This document shows positions 1 through 5,389 of a stretch of 5,389 nt of DNA, in pieces. Made by a program: the position numbers and the translations under genes. The stretch comes from Balneolales bacterium. Its GTDB lineage: Bacteria > Bacteroidota > Rhodothermia > Balneolales > HLUCCA01. Every line of letters starts with the position of its first letter. Position 1 is the stretch's first letter. The stretch lies in contig JAIUMT010000238.1 in the NCBI GenBank assembly GCA_022565415.1, positions 1-5,389 of the forward strand. Direction: 5' to 3'. The notes below the pieces were generated by a model. It saw nothing but the letters and a program-made list of their open reading frames with translations, was not told where the DNA came from and did no database searches.

Positions 1-240
1 ATCTTCGCTCAGGATGCCGAACTTTATGCCGATATCGTTTTCGCAAACGAAGAGCGGCAGAAACTGTTGATTCAGTTTATGGGTCATCCCGAGCGCCTGG
101 CAAAAATGGTACAAAACGCAGACAAAGCGGCTTTTATCAAAGAATTCGAGGATATAACCGAGTTTTTTGGTGAATTTGGCGAAACCGCTCTCGAAGAAAG
201 TAGTTACCTGATTAACCGTCTGGCCGATCGTTTTGCCTGA
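1..240 (+). CDS. tyrA: Prephenate dehydrogenase (TyrA), C-terminal end; probably the chorismate mutase-fused T-protein type
   Basis: The left window edge cuts this gene. An open frame from base 1 gives 79 residues ending in TGA at 238-240. The fragment begins IFAQDAELYADIVFANE, closely matching the 'FAQD..LYADI' segment of the C-terminal helical (dimerisation) domain of E. coli TyrA. Further on, 'DKAAFIKEFEDITEFFGEFG' matches the E. coli region around 'DKQAFIDSFRKVEHWFGDY', and the distance to the stop is also similar. TyrA oxidatively decarboxylates prephenate to 4-hydroxyphenylpyruvate with NAD+ in cytoplasmic tyrosine synthesis; in T-proteins an N-terminal AroQ domain also makes prephenate from chorismate. 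The Rossmann NAD-binding domain and any mutase domain lie outside the window, so the fusion is inferred only from resemblance of the tail. A monofunctional TyrA remains possible. No frameshift is visible in the fragment. Confidence 0.85.
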   Translation: MFAQDAELYADIVFANEERQKLLIQFMGHPERLAKMVQNADKAAFIKEFEDITEFFGEFGETALEESSYLINRLADRFA

Positions 241-325
241 TGATTGGCTAGCGACGCAAATCCGAAAGTAATGGCGATATAGACTAAATCATTAAATTCG
301 AAAACCGTGGTCGAAGTAGGTTATA

Positions 326-355
326 TCATTTTAATCAAGTAATGTGATAAAATGA
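326..355. repeat. Inverted repeat, 8-base arms, 86 bases after tyrA stop
   Basis: TCATTTTA (326-333) is perfectly complementary to TAAAATGA (348-355), with a 14-base spacer. The arms are almost all A/T and no U-run follows on either strand, so a classical intrinsic terminator is not supported. It could be a weak 3' structure of the tyrA transcript, a protein-binding site, or chance in AT-rich DNA. Confidence 0.35.
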
Positions 356-366
356 GTATCGCGACG

Positions 367-394
367 TTGGGCATATTAAATCATGCAAGCCCAA
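367..394. repeat. Inverted repeat TTGGGC / GCCCAA, possible hairpin
   Basis: TTGGGC (367-372) pairs perfectly with GCCCAA (389-394) across a 16-base AT-rich loop. An alternative fold pairs GCAT (371-374) with ATGC (383-386) inside an outer TTGG/CCAA stem, so two mutually exclusive hairpins can be drawn from the same bases. No T-run follows on the + strand. Its role is unknown; it could be a degenerate tyrA terminator or part of the metH leader. Confidence 0.35.
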
Positions 395-484
395 TATGGA
401 TGACTATCAATAATTCCAACCCGATGGTATCAATACAAATCAACTATTAACCTTAGTCGCATCAAAACGAAATTATCCCGTTCT

Positions 485-515
485 GATGTTCACATCTAAA
501 ATTGTGTAAACACAA
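485..515. promoter_or_regulatory. Two adjacent palindromes sharing TGT-N2-ACA, possible operator pair
   Basis: GATGT-TC-ACATC (485-496) and TTGTGT-AA-ACACAA (502-515) are perfect palindromes with 5- and 6-base arms around a 2-base centre. They share the core TGT-N2-ACA, and their centres are 18 bases apart. Paired palindromes of this kind in front of a gene are typical of sites bound by dimeric transcription factors. No particular regulator can be named, and the sites match neither MetJ boxes nor a full CRP/FNR consensus. They lie 104-134 bases upstream of the metH start. The geometry is directly visible; an operator function is inferred. Confidence 0.35.
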
Positions 516-570
516 AATCACATTCAGCTTCTGCGTGCGATAAATGCGTATATTGCAAACAAAATAAGTT

Positions 571-592
571 TCTGTTTTCATTATAAAACAGA
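571..592. promoter_or_regulatory. Perfect 8-base inverted repeat just upstream of metH
   Basis: TCTGTTTT (571-578) and AAAACAGA (585-592) are perfect inverted arms around the 6-base loop CATTAT. The right arm ends 26 bases before the metH ATG. In RNA this is a modest AU-rich hairpin within the likely 5' leader; in DNA it is a dyad of the size bound by repressor dimers. It partly overlaps the promoter-like TAAGTTTC (565-572). It is the longest perfect dyad I found in the leader. No T-run follows, so it is not a simple terminator. Confidence 0.4.
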
Positions 593-618
593 CTGAATTA
601 AGCCAAAATCTACAGCGA

Positions 619-3600
619 ATGCAGCTCGAAAATCATCCGATTGTTAGGGAATTGAAACAACGGATTTTAGTCATCGACGGCGCCATGGGCACGATGATTC
701 AATCTTATAATCTCACCGAAGCCGACTATCGCGGCGAGCGTTTTAAAGATCACCCATCCGACCTCAAGGGAAATAACGACTTACTCAGTTTAACCCAACC
801 CGAGATTATTCAGCAAATTCACACGGATTTTCTGGAATCTGGCGCCGATATTCTCGAAACGAATACGTTCAATGCCAATCCCATCTCGCTGGCAGACTAC
901 GGACAAGTTGATCTCACCTATGAACTGAACCTGGCTTCTGCAAAAATCGCCCGTGCCGCAGCAGATTCTGTAACCGCCAAGAATCCTTCCCGTCCGCGTT
1001 TCGTGGCCGGAGCTATGGGACCCACCAACCGAACCCTGTCGCTGTCGCCCGATGTGAACGATCCCGGGTATAGGGCCGTCACGTTTGATGAGGTTGTGGA
1101 TGCCTACAGCGCCCAAATTAGCGGACTTGTTGATGGAGGCGTCGATCTTATTTTGGTTGAGACCGTCTTCGATACGCTCAACTGTAAAGCCGCGCTCTTT
1201 GCCATCCAAAAGTACACCGAAGAATCCGGAAACGAGCTTCCCATCATGATTTCGGGCACGATTGTAGATGCCAGCGGACGCACACTTTCGGGACAAACCA
1301 CCGAATCGTTCTGGATTTCCGTGTCGCACATGCCCAATTTGCTAAGTGTTGGCCTCAACTGCGCCCTCGGATCCAAGCAAATGCGACCATTTATTCAGGA
1401 ATTATCCCGAGTAGCCGATTGCTACGTCAGTTTGTATCCGAATGCGGGACTTCCCAACGAATTCGGAGGATACGACGAATCGCCCGAGTTCATGGCCGAG
1501 CAAACCCGCGACTACGGCACATCAGGGTTTATCAATATTATCGGAGGTTGCTGCGGAACCCAACCCGAGCACATTAAAGCCATCGCAGACAGTGTCGCCG
1601 ATCTGAAACCACGCCAAATTAGTACCCCCGAGCCGTATCTGCGTCTTAGCGGACTCGAACCACTCGTTGTTCGTCCCGAAACGAACTTCATCAATATTGG
1701 CGAGCGAACCAATGTTACCGGCTCGAAAGTCTTTGCAAACCTCATTCTAAACGACGATTTCGATGGAGCGCTGCGCGTCGCCCGTCAGCAGGTAGAGAAC
1801 GGAGCCCAAATCATCGACATCAACATGGATGAGGGGATGCTCGATTCGGAGGCGGCCATGGTTCGGTTCCTGAATCTGCTTGCTGCCGAGCCCGATATTA
1901 GCCGGGTTCCGATTATGATTGACTCGTCGAAATGGTCGGTTTTAGAAGCCGGACTCAAATGCATTCAGGGCAAATGCGTCGTAAATTCGATTTCCCTCAA
2001 AGAAGGGGAGGACGTATTTCTGCATCAGGCCCGAACGGTTCGAAGCTATGGCGCAGCTGTTATTGTGATGGCTTTCGACGAAGATGGTCAGGCCGATTCG
2101 TACGAACGTCGCATCGAAATTTGTCGGCGGGCATACACGCTACTCACCGAAACGGTCGGTTTTCCACCGCAGGACATCATTTTTGATCCGAATATTCTGA
2201 CCGTAGCGACGGGCATCGAAGAGCACAACAACTATGCGGTCGATTTTATCCGTGCCACCGAGTGGATCAAAGAAAACCTCCCTCAGGCCAAAGTAAGCGG
2301 GGGCGTGAGCAATATTTCATTCTCGTTCAGGGGCAATAATGCGGTTCGGGAAGCAATGCACACGGCATTTTTGTATCACGCAATTCGCGCCGGGCTCGAC
2401 ATGGGAATTGTCAACGCCGGACAAATCGAAGTGTACGACGAAATCGAGCCTAAGCTTCTCGAGCTTGTTGAAGATGTATTACTTAATCGCCGAGATGACG
2501 CAACCGAGCGACTTATTGACTTTGCCGAATCGGTGAAGCAAACGGAAAAAGTGGGTGCGAAAGTAGATTCATGGCGAAGTTTGCCCGTAAACGAGCGATT
2601 ATCGCACGCGCTGGTAAAAGGAATTGTAGATCATATTGAAATCGACACGGAAGAAGCGCGCTTGCAGGCCAGTGAGCCACTTTCGGTGATCGAAGGTCCG
2701 CTAATGGATGGAATGAACGTCGTTGGCGACTTATTCGGCGCCGGAAAAATGTTCTTGCCTCAGGTGGTTAAAAGCGCCCGCGTAATGAAAAAAGCGGTGG
2801 CATATCTTATTCCGTACATAGAGGCCGAAAAGGCCCGTAATGCCGACACCCGGGCCCGGGCCAAAGTCCTGCTTGCAACCGTAAAGGGTGACGTTCACGA
2901 CATTGGAAAGAACATCGTAGGCGTCGTTTTGGCGTGCAATAATTACGAAGTCATCGATCTCGGCGTGATGGTGCCCCGAAATAAAATCATCGATGCGGCC
3001 AAAGAACATAATGTTGATGTAATCGGTCTGAGCGGATTAATTACGCCATCCCTTGACGAAATGGTTGACTTCGCCGCTGAAATGGAACGTCAGGGCATGA
3101 AGTTGCCCTTACTGATCGGCGGAGCAACGACATCGCGCGTACACACGGCTGTGAAGATTGCACCTCAGTATTCCGGCACAACCATTCATGTTTTGGATGC
3201 ATCCCGCAGTGTGCCCGTGGTGAGTAAGTTGGTCTCAGATGACGCAAAAGAAGCATACGTTGCAGAAATCAAGGATGAGTACGATAAGGTTCGCGACGAT
3301 TATGGCCGTCGGAAACAAACCCGTCGCATGATTTCACTCGAAGCAGCTCGCGAAAACCGAGTCGATCTCGATTGGGATTCTTTCATTCCAAGCAAGCCAG
3401 CAAAACTGGGATTGACCGTAATAGATGATCTTCCGATAGCCAACCTCCGGCCCTACATCGACTGGACTCCATTTTTTATCACCTGGCAGTTAACCGGGAA
3501 GTATCCCGCAATTCTCGAAGATACCGTGGTCGGCACAGAGGCCCGGAAACTGTTCGACGATGCAAATCGCCTCCTGGATCGCATTATTAACGAGAATATT

Positions 3601-4359
3601 CTTACTGCCAAGGCTGTTTGTGGGATTTTTCCGGCAAATTCTGATGGGGACGATATTCTGGTTTACACCGACGAGACGCGCACCGAAGTTCGTACGAAGC
3701 TACACATGCTACGACAGCAGACCGAGAAGAGAAAAGGTCAACCAAACCGGTCACTGGCCGATTACATTGCTCCGGTTTCATCCCAAAAACCTGACTACAT
3801 CGGTGGGTTTACTGTCACGGCAGGATTAGGAATTGAGAAGATGCTTGAGGAATTCGCGGCCCAGCACGACGATTATAGCTCGATTATGGCAAAGGCGCTT
3901 GCCGACAGACTTGCAGAAGCATTTGCCGAGTATTTGCACGAACGTGTGCGCACATCGATTTGGGGATATGATCCAAACGAGAAACTCACCAACGAGCAAC
4001 TAATCAAAGAAGAATATCGTGGTATTCGTCCTGCGCCGGGCTATCCCGCCAATCCCGATCATACCGAGAAACCAGCTCTTTTCGAGCTTTTGAATGCGAC
4101 CGAAGCGACCGAGGTTACTCTCACAGAAAGTTTCGCCATGTCTCCGGCCGCTTCGGTATGCGGATTCTATTTTGGCCACGAAGATGCCGAATACTTCAGA
4201 CTTGGGGACATAGACCGCGACCAGGTTCGGGATTATCATATTCGCAAGAATATGCCATTGAAAGAGCTCGAGCGATGGTTATCTCCGATAATCGGATATG
4301 AAGGCACGGCCGAAAATCCGAAGAAGGGCGTAAAGTGCGCCTGCGGTGTTTCGCATTAA
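619..4359 (+). CDS. metH: Cobalamin-dependent methionine synthase MetH (5-methyltetrahydrofolate--homocysteine methyltransferase), full length
   Basis: MetH transfers a methyl group from 5-methyl-tetrahydrofolate through enzyme-bound cobalamin to homocysteine, giving methionine and tetrahydrofolate in the cytoplasm (EC 2.1.1.13). All modules are present in the usual order. Residues about 10-330 are the homocysteine domain, with ILVIDGAMGT near the N terminus and zinc ligands Cys248, Cys311 and Cys312 (in GLNCALG and GGCCGT). Residues about 350-620 are the pterin-binding domain, starting at NFINIGERTNVTGS (356-369). Residues about 650-900 form the B12 module: cap segment GKMFLPQVVKSARVMKKAV, then DVHDIGKNIV with lower ligand His760, Asp758, and Ser811 in SGLITPS. 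Residues about 915-1225 are the AdoMet-dependent reactivation domain, with DWTPFF (from Asp948) and RPAPGY (1137-1142). These positions sit 1-3 residues from their E. coli counterparts; the protein has 1246 residues against 1227. ATG at 619 is the only in-frame ATG after an upstream stop at 565-567, and it has an A-rich leader without Shine-Dalgarno. The C terminus has an extra tail ending KCACGVSH. No frameshift or missing key residue is seen. Confidence 0.98.
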   Translation: MQLENHPIVRELKQRILVIDGAMGTMIQSYNLTEADYRGERFKDHPSDLKGNNDLLSLTQPEIIQQIHTDFLESGADILETNTFNANPISLADYGQVDLTYELNLASAKIARAAADSVTAKNPSRPRFVAGAMGPTNRTLSLSPDVNDPGYRAVTFDEVVDAYSAQISGLVDGGVDLILVETVFDTLNCKAALFAIQKYTEESGNELPIMISGTIVDASGRTLSGQTTESFWISVSHMPNLLSVGLNCALGSKQMRPFIQELSRVADCYVSLYPNAGLPNEFGGYDESPEFMAEQTRDYGTSGFINIIGGCCGTQPEHIKAIADSVADLKPRQISTPEPYLRLSGLEPLVVRPETNFINIGERTNVTGSKVFANLILNDDFDGALRVARQQVENGAQIIDINMDEGMLDSEAAMVRFLNLLAAEPDISRVPIMIDSSKWSVLEAGLKCIQGKCVVNSISLKEGEDVFLHQARTVRSYGAAVIVMAFDEDGQADSYERRIEICRRAYTLLTETVGFPPQDIIFDPNILTVATGIEEHNNYAVDFIRATEWIKENLPQAKVSGGVSNISFSFRGNNAVREAMHTAFLYHAIRAGLDMGIVNAGQIEVYDEIEPKLLELVEDVLLNRRDDATERLIDFAESVKQTEKVGAKVDSWRSLPVNERLSHALVKGIVDHIEIDTEEARLQASEPLSVIEGPLMDGMNVVGDLFGAGKMFLPQVVKSARVMKKAVAYLIPYIEAEKARNADTRARAKVLLATVKGDVHDIGKNIVGVVLACNNYEVIDLGVMVPRNKIIDAAKEHNVDVIGLSGLITPSLDEMVDFAAEMERQGMKLPLLIGGATTSRVHTAVKIAPQYSGTTIHVLDASRSVPVVSKLVSDDAKEAYVAEIKDEYDKVRDDYGRRKQTRRMISLEAARENRVDLDWDSFIPSKPAKLGLTVIDDLPIANLRPYIDWTPFFITWQLTGKYPAILEDTVVGTEARKLFDDANRLLDRIINENILTAKAVCGIFPANSDGDDILVYTDETRTEVRTKLHMLRQQTEKRKGQPNRSLADYIAPVSSQKPDYIGGFTVTAGLGIEKMLEEFAAQHDDYSSIMAKALADRLAEAFAEYLHERVRTSIWGYDPNEKLTNEQLIKEEYRGIRPAPGYPANPDHTEKPALFELLNATEATEVTLTESFAMSPAASVCGFYFGHEDAEYFRLGDIDRDQVRDYHIRKNMPLKELERWLSPIIGYEGTAENPKKGVKCACGVSH

Positions 4360-4390
4360 GATCTGGAGTCTCGCATTAAAATGTGGTGCT
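4351..4390 (+). repeat. Degenerate 20-base tandem duplication across the metH stop codon
   Basis: Bases 4351-4370 and 4371-4390 align without gaps at 15 of 20 positions. Both begin with TCGCATTAA, which in the first copy encodes the last two metH residues (Ser-His) plus the stop. The second copy is shifted out of the metH frame. A partial echo, CGCAAAATG, follows at 4398-4406. Replication slippage is a plausible origin. The rest of the 111-base metH-apaG spacer shows only a 4-bp stem (GTGC 4386-4389 with GCAC 4395-4398) without a T-run, too weak to call a terminator, so metH-apaG co-transcription cannot be excluded. Confidence 0.45.
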
Positions 4391-4470
4391 TCGGGCACGC
4401 AAAATGATTCGCGATTGTTTATAAGAAACGTTACTATTCTACAGTATTCGTCACTAATCGCAAAAGAACT

Positions 4471-4854
4471 ATGATTTTTACTGAAATAACCCACGACGTT
4501 CGCGTTATCGTAAAACCAGTTTTTATAGAGCAAGAGTCAGACCTTGTTGCTGGACGATACGCTTTTGCCTATTTCATCACCATCGAAAATATGGGACTTG
4601 AACCGGTTCAACTTATGCGAAGACAATGGTATATAGCTGATTCCAACGGGGAGAATCATGAGGTAAGTGGCGATGGCGTAATCGGAAAACAACCAGTTAT
4701 TGAGCCGGGCAAAGCTCATAATTACAACAGTTATTGCGTGCTGAAATCGTACGAGGGCAGCATGGAGGGATTCTACGAGATGAAAAAGCCTGATGGAACC
4801 ATGATTAAGGTTATTATTCCCCGGTTTTTACTGAAATCCCACTTGTTGAACTAA
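4471..4854 (+). CDS. apaG: ApaG family protein (DUF525)
   Basis: This 127-residue protein matches ApaG along its length; E. coli ApaG has 125 residues. Recognisable blocks are FAYFITIENMG (32-42), PVQLMRRQWYIADSNG (45-60), EVSGDGVIGKQPVIEPG (64-80) and the GSMEGFYEM segment (96-104). The middle block contains the Gly-x-Gly-x-x-Gly motif (Gly67, Gly69, Gly72) typical of the family. ApaG proteins are small soluble fibronectin type III-like beta-sandwiches; they are often labelled Co2+/Mg2+ efflux proteins from genetic evidence, but the biochemical role is unsettled. There is no signal peptide or membrane segment. ATG at 4471 places the family motifs at normal distances from the N terminus, and the leader is A-rich without Shine-Dalgarno. 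The gene lies 111 bases after metH in the same direction. The E. coli neighbours ksgA and apaH are not present here, so context gives no help with function. Confidence 0.94.
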   Translation: MIFTEITHDVRVIVKPVFIEQESDLVAGRYAFAYFITIENMGLEPVQLMRRQWYIADSNGENHEVSGDGVIGKQPVIEPGKAHNYNSYCVLKSYEGSMEGFYEMKKPDGTMIKVIIPRFLLKSHLLN

Positions 4855-4999
4855 GTCGACTTTTCCGCTTTATAAACTCATCTCGTGTCTGGTAATCTAT
4901 AATTTGTAGTACGCTATTATCGGCTTTGCGTTTAAGCTGCGAAGCCTGATGGATTAAGTTAAAGGTTTTGCCCTTTTTAGCAAACTCTGAACCCACCAT
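4814..4999 (-). CDS. Doubtful small ORF, or gene remnant, antisense to the apaG 3' end
   Basis: A 61-codon minus-strand frame starts at ATG 4999-4997 and ends at TAA 4816-4814, overlapping the last 41 bases of apaG in antisense. The frame stays open for about 19 codons upstream of the ATG to a TGA at 5059-5057. The product is polar and basic (about 12 Lys/Arg and 6 Asp/Glu). It has no membrane segment and no family I recognise. The middle part, with NLIHQASQLKRKADN and DYQTRDEFIKRKSRL, reads like a charged helical protein rather than low-complexity noise, which is why I record it. It lies downstream of higA on the same strand, separated by 124 bases. It may be a real small gene, the decayed end of a longer one, or a chance frame. 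No function is proposed. Confidence 0.25.
   Translation of the reverse strand: MVGSEFAKKGKTFNLIHQASQLKRKADNSVLQIIDYQTRDEFIKRKSRLSSTSGISVKTGE
4922..4946. other. Hairpin in the apaG-higA spacer, possible convergent transcript end
   Basis: GGCTTTGC (4922-4929) can pair with GCGAAGCC (4939-4946) to make an 8-bp stem with one G-T wobble and a 9-base loop. It is the most stable-looking structure between the convergent apaG and higA genes. No T-run follows directly on either strand. A weaker AAAGG/CCTTT stem lies at 4961-4976 on the + strand, followed by TT. A role in ending apaG transcription is possible, but the missing U-tract argues against a standard intrinsic terminator. It also lies inside the doubtful 4814-4999 frame. 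Confidence 0.3.
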
Positions 5000-5123
5000 A
5001 ACCCTGAGGCGAGTCAGCTTGAAACGCTTGTTACATGCCCTGTCGAGCGATACGTTTCATGTCAAATCACAAAGATTTCACCCAAAACAGTGGACTTTAG
5101 ATTCTTCGAATTTTCCCAATCTT

Positions 5124-5389
5124 CTACGCCATTGTCAACGTTTTGACCTTCTTCGTAGGACGATGAACACTCAAGTCGTGTGTAGTTTGCAGATTTAACC
5201 AGAACTCAGGCGACGTATTGAAAGCCTGCGAAAACAGCCACGCGGTATCTGGTGAAATACCACGCTTTCCCTTCACAATTTCATTGACGCGCTGCACTGG
5301 AATGCCTAAATGCGTAGATAATTGCTTCTGACTAACTCCCATAGGCTCGAGAAACTCTCGGAGAAGGATGGTTCCGGGGTGTGTTGCTA
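5124..5389 (-). CDS. higA: HigA-family (XRE) antitoxin, N terminus cut off by the window end
   Basis: Reading the minus strand from the right edge, the frame is open from the first full codon (5387-5385) and yields 87 residues to a TAG at 5126-5124. It begins ATHPGTILLREFLEPMGVSQ, the typical HigA opening; family members usually have only about 5-15 residues before this block, so nearly all of the protein is visible. The helix-turn-helix follows (SQKQLSTHLGIPVQRVNEIVKGKR), then the hallmark C-terminal part ISPDTAWLFSQAFNTSPEFWLNLQ. The internal ATG at 5342 is not the start, because conserved residues continue upstream of it. In type II higBA modules HigA binds and neutralises the RelE-like mRNA-cleaving toxin HigB and represses the operon. 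HigB is normally encoded just upstream, which here means beyond the right edge. After the usual domain the protein has a short basic tail (HRPTKKVKTLTMA). Whether a toxin gene is actually there cannot be seen. Confidence 0.93.
   Translation of the reverse strand, partial: ATHPGTILLREFLEPMGVSQKQLSTHLGIPVQRVNEIVKGKRGISPDTAWLFSQAFNTSPEFWLNLQTTHDLSVHRPTKKVKTLTMA

Larger units (their letters stand above)
241..618. other. Intergenic region and metH leader, no gene
   Basis: This is 378 bases of visibly AT-richer DNA between tyrA and metH, both on the + strand. I find no plausible coding frame, tRNA or CRISPR-like structure. I looked for signatures of regulators expected before metH. The cobalamin riboswitch GCCACTG box, SAM-I and SAM-II cores, SAH riboswitch core and MetJ-type AGACGTCT boxes are not apparent. 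What stands out is a set of inverted repeats (326-355, 367-394, 485-496, 502-515, 571-592), listed separately, and an 8-base direct repeat TATCAATA at 405-412 and 428-435, both followed by CAAC a few bases later. TAAGTTTC at 565-572 is one base off the Bacteroidota -7 consensus TAnnTTTG, but no -33 TTG sits at suitable spacing, so I do not call a promoter. The length suggests that metH has its own promoter. Confidence 0.6.

Noticed and set aside
241..618. Cobalamin, SAM or SAH riboswitch before metH
   Set aside because: Expected from the gene, but I could not find the cobalamin GCCACTG box or the SAM-I, SAM-II or SAH core motifs. A covariance search would be decisive.
790..1329. 179-codon open frame on the minus strand inside metH
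   Set aside because: Lies entirely antisense to the conserved homocysteine domain; its product has no recognisable motif and low-plausibility composition. It is a shadow of metH, as are the other minus- and plus-strand frames within 619-4359.
4386..4398. Hairpin after metH as an intrinsic terminator
   Set aside because: Only a 4-bp stem (GTGC/GCAC) with no T-run after it.
4537..4719. 60-codon minus-strand frame inside apaG
   Set aside because: Fully antisense to well-conserved ApaG codons, with no recognisable product.
4853..4862. Palindrome AAGTCGACTT at the apaG stop codon
   Set aside because: A single 10-base self-complementary word is expected by chance at this scale, and nothing around it suggests a function.
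5060..5065. Perfect TTGACA (-35 like) on the minus strand upstream of the doubtful small ORF
   Set aside because: No -10 hexamer at a usable distance, and the presumed phylum does not use this consensus, so no promoter is called.
4968..5198. 76-codon plus-strand frame crossing the apaG-higA spacer
   Set aside because: It runs antisense through the conserved HigA SPEFWLNLQ region, has no recognisable motif, and has no convincing start context.
5340..5342. ATG at 5342 as the start of a short 72-aa HigA
   Set aside because: Conserved HigA residues (THPGTILLREFLEP) continue in frame upstream to the window edge, so the true start lies outside.

Overview
The window looks like ordinary chromosomal DNA from a bacterium of the Bacteroidota / Balneolota (FCB) group. 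Three things point there: the MetH sequence reads like that group's enzyme, coding GC looks mid-range beside clearly AT-richer intergenic DNA, and there is no Shine-Dalgarno sequence before metH or apaG, only A-rich leaders. The assignment is tentative. The C-terminal TyrA fragment at the left edge resembles the chorismate mutase-prephenate dehydrogenase (T-protein) type best known from gammaproteobacteria.

Layout: positions 1-240 hold the last 79 codons of a prephenate dehydrogenase (tyrA, + strand). Positions 241-618 are a 378-base AT-rich gap without a gene. It contains several perfect inverted repeats but no riboswitch core that I can recognise. Positions 619-4359 hold a complete, apparently intact cobalamin-dependent methionine synthase (metH, 1246 aa, + strand) with all four functional modules and every key catalytic or ligand residue I looked for. 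After a 111-base spacer comes apaG (4471-4854, + strand), a 127-aa ApaG/DUF525 protein. Positions 4855-5123 hold no recognisable gene. They carry a GC-rich hairpin and a doubtful 61-codon minus-strand reading frame that runs into the 3' end of apaG. At the right edge (5124-5389, - strand) is most of a HigA-family antitoxin, cut off at its N terminus by the window end. It is convergent with apaG, and its toxin partner is expected just outside the window to the right.

Functionally, tyrA (tyrosine synthesis) and metH (methionine synthesis and folate/methyl cycling) are amino-acid housekeeping genes. ApaG is a small conserved protein of uncertain role. The HigA end marks a change to an accessory toxin-antitoxin module facing the other way. 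I see no strong sign of a new system. The observations most worth checking are the inverted-repeat-rich metH leader, including two adjacent palindromes with a shared TGT-N2-ACA core, the Cys-x-Cys tail on MetH, and the unassigned stretch between apaG and higA.
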